Source: DATATV01 sp035551355
GTDB lineage: Bacteria; Actinomycetota; Actinomycetes; Mycobacteriales; Pseudonocardiaceae
DNA: 58,430 nt
Direction: 5' to 3'
Assembly: GCA_035551355.1 (NCBI GenBank)
Contig: DASZNF010000050.1
Span: forward strand, 1-58,430
Shown in pieces: positions 34,399 to 42,719 of this stretch. A program made the position numbers and the translations under genes. Numbering within the stretch: the stretch's first letter is position 1; each line of letters starts with the position of its first letter. A model generated the notes under the pieces. The model saw nothing but the letters and a program-made list of their open reading frames with translations, made no database searches and was not told where the DNA came from.

Positions 34399-34811
34399 GG
34401 TCGACCTCCTGGGGTCTCGACAACCACATGCGTGGACTTCACAACCGCCACGGCCAGTACTCCGGGACGCAGGCCGAGTTCGTGCACGGCTTCGCTGCTC
34501 ATCAGCGAGACCACCCGGTGCGGGCCGCACTGCAGTTCCACCTGGGCCATCACCTTGTCCTCGATGACCTCGGTGACCAGTCCGACGAACCGGTTGCGGG
34601 CGGACCGGCCGACCTCCGACGGGTCGGCGACCTCGACCGCCTGGGCCTTGGCGAACTTGGCCAGGTCGGCCCCTTCGACGATCTTGCGGCCGGAGCCGTC
34701 CAGCCCGGAGGACAGCAGACCGGCGTCCACCCACCGACGGACGCTGTCATCGCTCACGCCGAGGAGTCTCGCCGCCTCGGACAGTCGAAATTGCGGCACG
34801 CGCAGGACCAT
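34395..34811 (-). CDS. HTH-TOBE molybdate-responsive regulator
   Basis: 138 residues. Residues 5-60 form a MerR/excisionase-type helix-turn-helix (FRLSEAARLLGVSDDSVRRWVDAG). Residues 72-137 form a Mop/TOBE domain (RNRFVGLVTEV, LQCGPHRVVSLMS). It probably binds molybdate and controls this operon. This is not ModE, which has a different HTH, but does the same job by inference. It is the first gene of the mod operon. The ATG at 34811 lies only 47 bases from the divergent racemase-like gene, so both may share control. Confidence 0.82.
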   Translation of the reverse strand: MVLRVPQFRLSEAARLLGVSDDSVRRWVDAGLLSSGLDGSGRKIVEGADLAKFAKAQAVEVADPSEVGRSARNRFVGLVTEVIEDKVMAQVELQCGPHRVVSLMSSEAVHELGLRPGVLAVAVVKSTHVVVETPGGRP

Positions 34812-34858
34812 ATATCCGAAGCTGCGGCAATGTCATCGGAGCGTGCCAGCATCGGACG

Positions 34859-35626
34859 GTGATCACAGTCGGGTTGTTACATACCTCGGCCGCGCACGTG
34901 CCCACGTTCGAGGCGCTGCTGCGGCGATCGGGTGCGGCGGTGGCGGCCCGGCACGTGGTGGACGAAGCTCTGCTGGCCGAGGCGGGCGCGGCGGGCGGGG
35001 TGGGGCCGGCGTTGCGGGCCCGGATCGCCGGGCGGCTGGCCGAGGCGGCGGCCGGCGCGACGGCGGTGCTGTGCACCTGTTCGACGATCGGCGCGGTGGC
35101 CGAAGAACTGTCCGACCGGGTAGGTGTGCCGGTGCTGCGGGCGGACCGGCCGATGGCGGCGGCCGCGGTGCGGGCCGCGGCCGGGCGGGGTGGCGGGGTG
35201 ATCGGGGTGGTGGCCACGGCCCGCAGCACGCTCGGGCCGACCGAGGCGCTGCTGCGCGAGGTGGCGACGGCGGCCGGGGTGCGGATGATCGCGGAGCCGG
35301 CCGAAGGCGGAGAGCCGATCGAGGCGCGGCCGGGCGCGCTGGGCGGACCCGGGGCCGGCGTGGACTCCGGGGCGCCGGTGGTACGGGTGCGGATGTCGCT
35401 GTGCGCGGGGGCCTGGGAGTTGTTCGGGCGCGGGGACTTCGACGGGTATCGCACCGCGGTCGCCGACCATCTCCTCCGGGTCGAACCCGCCGTCGATGTG
35501 TTCGTGTTGGCCCAGGCGTCGATGGCGGGCGCGGCGGAGGAACGCCGGCTGTCCGTTCCGGTGTTCTCCGCTCCGCGCCCGGCGGTGGCCGAACTGATCC
35601 GGATCGCCGAAGCCGTTGGCAGCTAA
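34859..35626 (+). CDS. Asp/Glu racemase-superfamily protein
   Basis: 255 residues. Two Rossmann-like lobes with the N-terminal catalytic Cys motif CTCSTIG. In the second half, where racemases have the second Cys, the sequence reads VLAQASMAGA with no Cys, so true racemisation by the two-Cys mechanism is unlikely; a decarboxylase, isomerase or lyase is possible. A Gly/Pro-rich insertion lies between (around EARPGALGGPGAG). GTG start. Divergent from the molybdate regulator with 47 bases between; convergent with a marR gene. Confidence 0.7.
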   Translation: MITVGLLHTSAAHVPTFEALLRRSGAAVAARHVVDEALLAEAGAAGGVGPALRARIAGRLAEAAAGATAVLCTCSTIGAVAEELSDRVGVPVLRADRPMAAAAVRAAAGRGGGVIGVVATARSTLGPTEALLREVATAAGVRMIAEPAEGGEPIEARPGALGGPGAGVDSGAPVVRVRMSLCAGAWELFGRGDFDGYRTAVADHLLRVEPAVDVFVLAQASMAGAAEERRLSVPVFSAPRPAVAELIRIAEAVGS

Positions 35627-35679
35627 GGTTCTTGCCCTGTGCGCGTTTCGGTTATCCGGAATGGGGTACCCGGCGCGGC

Positions 35680-36159
35680 TCAGTTCGCGAGTTTGAGCGC
35701 CTCGGCCCGAGTCGTCGCGATGATCTCGGTCAGATAACGCTCAATGACGGTGAGTTCGTCGGAAGTAAATCCGTCGAGGACTTTTCCGAGCGCGGCCGAA
35801 ACTCCTTCGAACGCGTCCCCGTATTTCGCGAGATTGGCCCGGGACACCTCGACCAGCACCTTGCGCCGATCATCGGGATCGCGCACCCGGCGCACGTATC
35901 CCGCGCGCTCCAACCGATCGATCACGCCGGTGACCGCGCCGGTGGACAACCCGGAGCGCTCGGCGATCTGCCCGGCGGTCAGCGGACCGTCCGCGCGCAC
36001 CGCGAGATCAAGGCATTTGTGGTCGGTGGCCGACAATCCGACCCGCCCGGCCACCTGCGAGTGGAACATCACGGTGGCCGCGCTCAGTTCCCGGCTGAGG
36101 GTGACGAACCGGGCCCGCACGTCCTCCGGGACCCCGGCGCCTTCTTCCGACCCTGCCAT
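35680..36159 (-). CDS. MarR-family transcriptional regulator
   Basis: 159 residues with a MarR winged helix: ERSGLSTGAVTGVIDRLERAG then wing RRVRDPDDRRKVLVEVS. AAGGAG lies ten bases before the ATG. An imperfect palindrome with eight-base arms lies just upstream (36179-36215) and is the likely operator. It lies next to the racemase-like gene (convergent) and moaA (divergent, 240 bases), either of which could be a target. Ligand unknown. Confidence 0.88.
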   Translation of the reverse strand: MAGSEEGAGVPEDVRARFVTLSRELSAATVMFHSQVAGRVGLSATDHKCLDLAVRADGPLTAGQIAERSGLSTGAVTGVIDRLERAGYVRRVRDPDDRRKVLVEVSRANLAKYGDAFEGVSAALGKVLDGFTSDELTVIERYLTEIIATTRAEALKLAN

Positions 36160-36178
36160 CTGGCATCCGCTCCTTGAT

Positions 36179-36215
36179 CAGCAAGTCTCTTGGGGCTTAA
36201 GAAACTTACTTGCTG
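36179..36215. promoter_or_regulatory. Candidate MarR operator
   Basis: CAGCAAGT (36179-36186) and ACTTGCTG (36208-36215) are perfect eight-base arms. Between them TCTT and AAGA form a second, inner inverted pair, plus a CTTAAG palindrome. It begins 20 bases upstream of the marR start codon. Confidence 0.6.
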
Positions 36216-36399
36216 GTTCACTTGCCCATGGAGACATGATAGCCGCCGACCACCGGAAACTCGCCGATCAAGGAAACCCGCAGATTCGGCGCGATGTAGC
36301 CGATCTCCCTCGCAGGCGCGGAAGTCGTTGGCAGGCAAGAATTTTTTACCCCCCGCACGGACCGGCAACCGCCCCCGATCGGCGATTACAGTCGCAGGG

Positions 36400-37491
36400 G
36401 TGACCGCACTGGACGGGGTCTACCTCGGCATTCCGACCGTGCCCGGCGCGCCCGGCGCGGCGAGCACGGCTGACCGGCCGCCCTCCCCAGACCTCATCGA
36501 CACGTTCGGCCGAGTGGCCCGTGACCTGCGGGTTTCCCTCACCGACCGGTGCAATCTGCGATGCACCTACTGTATGCCGGCCGAGGGTCTGGACTGGCTG
36601 CCCAAACACGAACTGCTCAGCGACGCCGAACTGACCCGGCTGATCCGGATCGCGGTGACCCGGCTGGGCATCACCAACATCCGGTTCACCGGTGGCGAAC
36701 CACTGCTGCGCCGGGGCCTGGCCGAGATCATCGCGGCCACCGCCGCGCTGCGTCCCCGGCCCCGAATGTCCATGACCACCAACGGAATCGGCCTGGCGCG
36801 GACGGCCAAGGCCCTCGCGGACGCGGGCCTGGACCGGGTGAATGTGTCGTTGGACACGCTGCGCGCCGACCGGTTCGCCGAGCTGGCCCGCCGGGACCGG
36901 CTGGCCGACGTGCTGGCCGGACTGGCCGCCGCGGCGGCGGCCGGACTGGCCCCGGTGAAGGTCAACTCCGTGCTGTTGCGCGACACCAACGACGACGAAG
37001 CCGTCGACCTGCTGGATTTCTGCCTGCGGCACGGCTACCACCTGCGGTTCATCGAGCAGATGCCGCTGGATCCGCAGCACGGCTGGAACCGGGCCGAGCT
37101 GGTCACCGCCGAGGAGATCCTCGACCTGCTGGGCCACCGGTTTCGCCTGGTCGAAAGCGCCGAGCCGCGCGGATCGGCGCCGGCCGAGCAGTGGCGGGTG
37201 CACGACCAGCACGGCGGGCCCGCACTGGGCACGGTCGGCGTGATCGGCTCGGTCACCCGGCCGTTCTGCGAGGACTGCGACCGCACCCGGCTGACCGCCG
37301 ACGGACAGATGCGCAACTGCCTGTTCAGCCAGGTGGAGACCGATCTGCGCGGGCCGCTGCGGGACGGCGCGGACGATGCGGAACTGGCCGATCTCTGGCG
37401 GGCCGGGATGTGGGGCAAACTGGCCGGGCACCGGATCAACGAGGCGGGCTTCGCCCAGCCGATCCGGCCCATGAGCGCGATCGGAGGCTGA
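36400..37491 (+). CDS. moaA: GTP 3',8-cyclase (molybdenum cofactor)
   Basis: 363 residues, radical-SAM enzyme that starts molybdopterin synthesis by rearranging GTP to 3',8-cH2GTP. The N-terminal 4Fe-4S site is CNLRCTYC (CxxxCxxC). The C-terminal cluster uses FCEDC plus a later Cys in MRNCLFS. The C-terminal Gly-Gly tail of MoaA is present (SAIGG). GTG at 36400 is used; there is no strong ribosome binding site and it may be leaderless. moaD follows after four bases. MoaC, which acts next, is 3 kb away on the other strand. Confidence 0.95.
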   Translation: MTALDGVYLGIPTVPGAPGAASTADRPPSPDLIDTFGRVARDLRVSLTDRCNLRCTYCMPAEGLDWLPKHELLSDAELTRLIRIAVTRLGITNIRFTGGEPLLRRGLAEIIAATAALRPRPRMSMTTNGIGLARTAKALADAGLDRVNVSLDTLRADRFAELARRDRLADVLAGLAAAAAAGLAPVKVNSVLLRDTNDDEAVDLLDFCLRHGYHLRFIEQMPLDPQHGWNRAELVTAEEILDLLGHRFRLVESAEPRGSAPAEQWRVHDQHGGPALGTVGVIGSVTRPFCEDCDRTRLTADGQMRNCLFSQVETDLRGPLRDGADDAELADLWRAGMWGKLAGHRINEAGFAQPIRPMSAIGG

Positions 37492-37495
37492 CCAG

Positions 37496-37828
37496 GTGCG
37501 GGAGACCGTAGCCGAGATGAACAGCGGGAAAACCACGCTGACCACGACCGACGGAACGCAGGCGACCGTGGTGCTGGTGCGCTACTTCGCCGGGGCCCGG
37601 GCGGCGGCCGGGGTGGCCGAGGAAGAAGTGGCGCTCACCGCCCACCCGGCCACGGTGGGCGCGGTGCTGGACGCGGTGCGCGGCAGGCACGCCCCTGCCC
37701 TGCACCGAGTGCTCTCCAGCTGCAGTTTCCTGCTCAACGGGGTCGCCGTGCACGATGGAACGGCCCCGCTGCCCGTGGCGGCCCAGCCGGCCGAACTGGA
37801 CGTGCTGCCTCCGTTCGCGGGCGGCTGA
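37496..37828 (+). CDS. moaD: Molybdopterin synthase sulfur-carrier subunit
   Basis: 110 residues with a ubiquitin-like fold. The C-terminal LPPFAGG ends in the Gly-Gly that is adenylated and thiocarboxylated to carry sulfur to MoaE. VRYFAGAR is the typical first strand. The N-terminus is about 20 residues longer than classic MoaD; an ATG at 37517 is an alternative start. It lies four bases after moaA in one operon, ended by the terminator at 37849. Confidence 0.93.
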   Translation: MRETVAEMNSGKTTLTTTDGTQATVVLVRYFAGARAAAGVAEEEVALTAHPATVGAVLDAVRGRHAPALHRVLSSCSFLLNGVAVHDGTAPLPVAAQPAELDVLPPFAGG

Positions 37829-37848
37829 CACGCCGCCCGCGAGGCCAT

Positions 37849-37877
37849 GGCCCCCTCTTCGGAGGGGGCCTTTTCTT
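37849..37877 (+). terminator. Intrinsic terminator after moaD
   Basis: GGCCCCCTC, loop TTCG, GAGGGGGCC (37849-37870), then TTTTCTT. A nine-base GC stem with a stable tetraloop and a T tract, a textbook rho-independent terminator. Confidence 0.93.
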
Positions 37878-38073
37878 GTCACATATGTCCGTTATGTCTC
37901 ATCGTCGGATGACCGCGACACACGGGCCGACTGGGTGAACAAGAGCCGAACCTGGTGAGGCACGCCATATTCGGCGGGGAAATCGGGTGATCCTTTTGTC
38001 AAAGAAAACGGAACGATAACGGTCCCTCGACCAGCAAAAGCTATACGGATCGTAATCGTCTCCGATGCGTTAC

Positions 38074-38089
38074 TGTGACCACCGTCACA
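38074..38089. promoter_or_regulatory. CRP-family binding site upstream of rpfA
   Basis: TGTGACCACCGTCACA is an exact TGTGA-N6-TCACA match. In M. tuberculosis the CRP protein Rv3676 activates rpfA through such a site (established). It lies about 45 bases before the likely start of the rpfA leader. Confidence 0.82.
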
Positions 38090-38125
38090 CGTTGATTAAT
38101 TTCCGATCTCGAAATCCATTACCTA

Positions 38126-38375
38126 GTGTCGCTTCTCGGCTGGCCCCGAACCAGCCGCGAATAACCCCGGGTCTCCATGCGCCGAACCCTGTCCAACGGG
38201 GACCCGGACATACCCCGAGATAGAAAAACTTCCGGACAGGGGCGAGGAACGTCTGAATCCGCGGTTACCGCCGCCGGTAGGGCGGGACGGATATCGACAC
38301 CGGTGGCAACACCGGTGTGCCCGGTGCGAGCCGGGCCCCGTCACCCGTGAGCAGTCGAGGCAGGCGCAGGGGGGC
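38126..38375 (+). promoter_or_regulatory. Candidate c-di-AMP (ydaO/yuaA) riboswitch in the rpfA leader
   Basis: The leader begins GTGTCGCTTCTCGG, and later holds GAATCCGCGG (38254) and GCCGGTAGGGCGGG (about 38273-38286). These correspond to the GAAUCC and GGUAGGGCG blocks of the ydaO motif. The 3' block CCCGTCA...TCGAGGCAGGCGC resembles, with an insertion, the closing element. ydaO switches are known upstream of rpf genes in actinobacteria. High c-di-AMP would lower rpfA expression. Exact ends are approximate. Confidence 0.65.
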
Positions 38376-38385
38376 AGAGAGGGAA

Positions 38386-39021
38386 ATGGCTTCCATCCGA
38401 GGCAAGCACCGCAAGCAGTCCAGCGTCGTCACTGGCGTCGCCAAGGTCGTGGTCGCCGGCGCCATCATCGGTGCCCCGATCGCCATGGCGGCAGCTCCGG
38501 CCAACGCGGCTTCTGGTGTCAACTGGGATGCGGTCGCGCAGTGCGAGAGCGGCGGCAACTGGGCTACCGACACCGGCAACGGCTACTACGGCGGCCTGCA
38601 GTTCACCCTGAGCACCTGGCACGCCAACGGCGGCTCCGGTATGCCCAACGAAGCGTCCCGGGAGACCCAGATCTCGGTGGCCGAGCGGATTCTGTCCAGC
38701 CAGGGCATCGGCGCGTGGCCGGTGTGCGGCAAGCGCGGTCTTGAGGGCGGTGCGACGAGCTCCTCCAGCGGCAGCTCGACGCACCACTACACCACCCACT
38801 CGACCCACACGGCTCCGAAGACCGAGCAGACCCAGTCCGCTCCGGTCGCGCCGCAGAGCGCGCCCAACGGTGACTACACCGTGGCCGCCGGGGACACCCT
38901 GTCCTCGATCGCGGCCAAGGCCGGTGTGGCCGGTGGCTGGCAGGCCGTCTGGGACAAGAACAAGTCCGTGGTGAGCAACCCGAACGTGATCTTCCCGGGC
39001 CAGCAGCTGGTCACCAAGTAA
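38386..39021 (+). CDS. rpfA: Resuscitation-promoting factor with LysM domain
   Basis: 211 residues, secreted. Signal peptide residues 1-43 (core VVVAGAIIGAPIAMAAAPANA). Rpf lysozyme-like domain about 44-118 with the catalytic Glu in AQCESGGNW and the pattern NGYYGGLQFTLSTW. A Ser/Thr/His-rich linker follows. C-terminal LysM domain about 165-211 (YTVAAGDTLSSIA). It cleaves peptidoglycan glycan strands and promotes exit from dormancy or spore germination. GAGAGGG precedes ATG 38386. Long leader with CRP site and riboswitch candidate. Two hairpins follow the stop. Confidence 0.95.
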   Translation: MASIRGKHRKQSSVVTGVAKVVVAGAIIGAPIAMAAAPANAASGVNWDAVAQCESGGNWATDTGNGYYGGLQFTLSTWHANGGSGMPNEASRETQISVAERILSSQGIGAWPVCGKRGLEGGATSSSSGSSTHHYTTHSTHTAPKTEQTQSAPVAPQSAPNGDYTVAAGDTLSSIAAKAGVAGGWQAVWDKNKSVVSNPNVIFPGQQLVTK

Positions 39022-39029
39022 TAAAGCGT

Positions 39030-39104
39030 GATCGCATTCCCCCAGTGCGATCCGGACGCCAGGACCCCATCGCCACCCCCAGGCGGTGGGGTCCTGGTCT
39101 GTCT
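39030..39104. terminator. Double hairpin between rpfA and the mog-moaE gene
   Basis: First hairpin: GATCGCA (39030-39036) with TGCGATC (39046-39052). Second: CCAGGACCCCA (39059-39069) with TGGGGTCCTGG (39087-39097), then TCTGTCTT. The genes on either side converge, so it can serve both. Confidence 0.85.
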
Positions 39105-39121
39105 TCCGCGCGCGTGCGCGC

Positions 39122-40285
39122 TCAGGGGCAGTTGACCCATTCCTCGGCGCCGTCGGAGAAGGTCTGCCGCTTCCACACCGGGAGCCTGCGCTTGACCTCG
39201 TCCACCAGCTCGGCGCAGGCGCCGAACGCCTCCCGCCGGTGTTCCGCGGCCACCGCGGCCGCCATCGCCACGTCCCCGACGGCCAGCAGGCCGACCCGGT
39301 GGCTCACCGCCACCGCCCGCACCCCCGGCCAGCGCGCGGCCACGTCCCGGGCCACCTCGGCCACCACGTCGGCCGCGCTGGGGTGCCCCACGTACTCCAG
39401 TTCTCGCACGCCCTTGCCGCCGTCGTGGTTGCGCACCACCCCGGCGAACCCGACTACCGCGCCCGCGGCCGCGTCGGCCACCAGTTCGGTGTGCTCGGCC
39501 TCGGTCACCGGCTCCGCGGTGACGGTCGCACGGACCACCCGGGCGGGCACCGGACCGTCCGGCGCGGACGCGGGGCGCGCAGCGGCGCGCGCAGCCGTCA
39601 TTGCGGCGGTGTGCGCGGCCGACGCCGGATGGTCGCCGCCGGCGATCTGGTCCAGCGCATGGGCCAGCACCCCGTCCAGCACGCCCAGCCCGTCGCGCAC
39701 CCCACCCGGCGAACCGGGCAGATTGACCACCAGGGTGCGGCCGGCCACCCCGGCCAGGCCGCGGGAGAGCACGGAGGTCGGCACCTTCGGCAGGCCCGCG
39801 GTGCGTATCGCGTCGGCCAGGCCCGGGATCTCCCGGTCCAGCACGGCGCGGGTGGCCTCCGGGGTGCGGTCGGTGGGGTTGATGCCGGTGCCGCCGGTGG
39901 TGAGCGCCAGGTCCACCCCGGCCCGCACGGCCGCGCCCAGCGCCTCGGCCACCGGGTCGCCGTCGGGCACCACGACCGGGTCGGCCACCCGGTAGCCGCG
40001 CTCGCGCAGCCAGGCCACGATCACCGGCCCGGTCCGGTCGGCGTACACCCCGGCGGCGGCCCGGTTGGACGCGGCGATCACCCGGGCGGTGCGGACGGGT
40101 GAATCCGCGGCTGCGGTTTCGGAGGGTGATCCCGGTGATGACTGAGCGTGTTCGTGGTGGTGCTGGTCGTCGTGCCGGTGCTCGTGCGGGTGCGCCTGGT
40201 GACCGCCGGGCTCGGGCGCCGAGCCGGGGGCGGGTTCGTCCGGGTGCTCGGCGGGCGGCCGCTGGGTGTCCGAGGGGTGGGCCAT
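39122..40285 (-). CDS. Fused MogA-MoaE with His-rich N-terminus
   Basis: 387 residues joining two molybdenum cofactor enzymes. About 65-220: MogA-type molybdopterin adenylyltransferase (TTGGTGINPTDRTPEAT, NLPGSPGGV). About 248-387: MoaE, the large subunit of molybdopterin synthase, with the active-site Lys stretch RRLPVWKRQ. Residues 28-45 contain nine His (HQAHPHEHRHDDQHHHEH), a likely metal-binding arm. The two activities act at successive steps (sulfur insertion, then adenylation). mog and moaE2 are separate genes in mycobacteria (recalled). The start is two bases after the moaC stop. Confidence 0.88.
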   Translation of the reverse strand: MAHPSDTQRPPAEHPDEPAPGSAPEPGGHQAHPHEHRHDDQHHHEHAQSSPGSPSETAAADSPVRTARVIAASNRAAAGVYADRTGPVIVAWLRERGYRVADPVVVPDGDPVAEALGAAVRAGVDLALTTGGTGINPTDRTPEATRAVLDREIPGLADAIRTAGLPKVPTSVLSRGLAGVAGRTLVVNLPGSPGGVRDGLGVLDGVLAHALDQIAGGDHPASAAHTAAMTAARAAARPASAPDGPVPARVVRATVTAEPVTEAEHTELVADAAAGAVVGFAGVVRNHDGGKGVRELEYVGHPSAADVVAEVARDVAARWPGVRAVAVSHRVGLLAVGDVAMAAAVAAEHRREAFGACAELVDEVKRRLPVWKRQTFSDGAEEWVNCP

Positions 40286-40287
40286 GG

Positions 40288-40767
40288 TCAGCGTCCTTCC
40301 GGGCGGGTCCAGGTGCCGGTCTTGCCGCCGTCCTTGCGCTCCACCCGCACCGCGTCCAGCACGGCGGCGGGGTCGACCGCCTTGATCATGTCGTGCAGCG
40401 CCAGGCCGGCGCCGGCGACGGCGGTCAGCGCCTCCATCTCCACGCCGGTCCGGTCGGTGGTGCGCACGGTGGCGCTGATCCGCACCTCATCACTGCCCAA
40501 TGTTAGGTCGACAGTCACGCCGGTGAGCGCGATCGGGTGACACAACGGCACCAGGTCGGGCGTGCGCTTGGCCGCCATGATCCCGGCGATCCGGGCCGTG
40601 GCCAGTGCGTCGCCCTTGGGCAGTCCATCCGACCGCAGCAGGCCGATGACCTCGGGCGTGGTGCGCATCACACCGGTGGCCACCGCGGTGCGCGCGGTCG
40701 CCTGCTTCTCCGAAACGTCGACCATCCTGGCCGCGCCCGCGGCGTCAAGATGGGTGAACTCACTCAT
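40288..40767 (-). CDS. moaC: Cyclic pyranopterin monophosphate synthase
   Basis: 159 residues. Converts the MoaA product 3',8-cH2GTP to cPMP. Motifs: PLCHPI, VEMEALTAV, the active-site stretch LHDMIKAVD, and DGGKTGTW near the end. The ATG at 40767 sits in a perfect seven-base inverted repeat and has no ribosome binding site. It lies 13 bases after the malic enzyme stop and two bases before mog-moaE, so all three are one operon. Confidence 0.94.
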   Translation of the reverse strand: MSEFTHLDAAGAARMVDVSEKQATARTAVATGVMRTTPEVIGLLRSDGLPKGDALATARIAGIMAAKRTPDLVPLCHPIALTGVTVDLTLGSDEVRISATVRTTDRTGVEMEALTAVAGAGLALHDMIKAVDPAAVLDAVRVERKDGGKTGTWTRPEGR

Positions 40768-40775
40768 GGAGTGAG
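40759..40775 (-). promoter_or_regulatory. Inverted repeat straddling the moaC start codon
   Basis: CTCACTC (40759-40765), ATG, GAGTGAG (40769-40775) on the plus strand; on the coding strand the ATG codon spans the loop and first stem base. It could bind a repressor or fold in the mRNA. Confidence 0.45.
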
Positions 40776-40780
40776 CGTAG

Positions 40781-42193
<1,413 letters not shown>

Positions 42194-42321
42194 CGGAACG
42201 CCTCCTGATTCACCTTGCTACGTCGATTCAGGACCCTAGTCCTGGGGTATCGGGTGACCGCTGGCACACCGACCGAATGAGGTCAAGCGAAGACGATCAT
42301 GCCCCTATGGGCCGTGATCGG

Positions 42322-42355
42322 AGCGTGATGATCACGCTAGGGGATCACTCCCTAG
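42322..42355. repeat. Two overlapping palindromes
   Basis: AGCGTGA-TGA-TCACGCT (42322-42338) overlaps by two bases with CTAGGG-GATCACT-CCCTAG (42337-42355). GATCAC occurs in both. Candidate regulator sites about 130-160 bases upstream of the malic enzyme start. Confidence 0.55.
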
Positions 42356-42516
42356 TGGACCTCGCGCACTGCGCACCGAACAAATTAGGGGATTAGGGGG
42401 ATCGGCGACTCCCGGCCGCCGCGGCCCCGCCCGAGCCGCCGAGACTCCACACCGGACTCCAAGACAACGGTGCTGATCAGCGAATATCTCGCCGAGCATC
42501 GGCCATTCGCGCGGGG

Positions 42517-42553
42517 CTGCGCCGAACGGTCTCCATTACACCGTTCGGCGCAG
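42517..42553. repeat. Perfect 14-base inverted repeat
   Basis: CTGCGCCGAACGGT (42517-42530), nine-base loop, ACCGTTCGGCGCAG (42540-42553). No T run on either side. It lies between divergent genes, not where a terminator is expected. Confidence 0.75.
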
Positions 42554-42719
42554 TTAGGGAGTGATCTACGACACACCCTGTCGGGTCTCCATCACCCGAT
42601 AGTGTTCGGCATCCCCGGTTGGATCATGACCTCCTCGTGGCGGGGGCGCGAGGGTGTCGTGCCGTCGAATCGGCTTTCCCCAACACCCACCCCTCTTTAA
42701 TTGAAAAGAGAGACACGCT

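Larger units (their letters stand above)
42194..42719. other. Gene-free stretch between malic enzyme and surface protein genes
   Basis: These 526 bases separate divergent genes and contain no credible ORF. They hold two overlapping palindromes (42322-42355) and a perfect 14-base inverted repeat (42517-42553), given separately, plus an AT-rich patch (about 42698-42712) just before the surface protein start. Confidence 0.6.
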
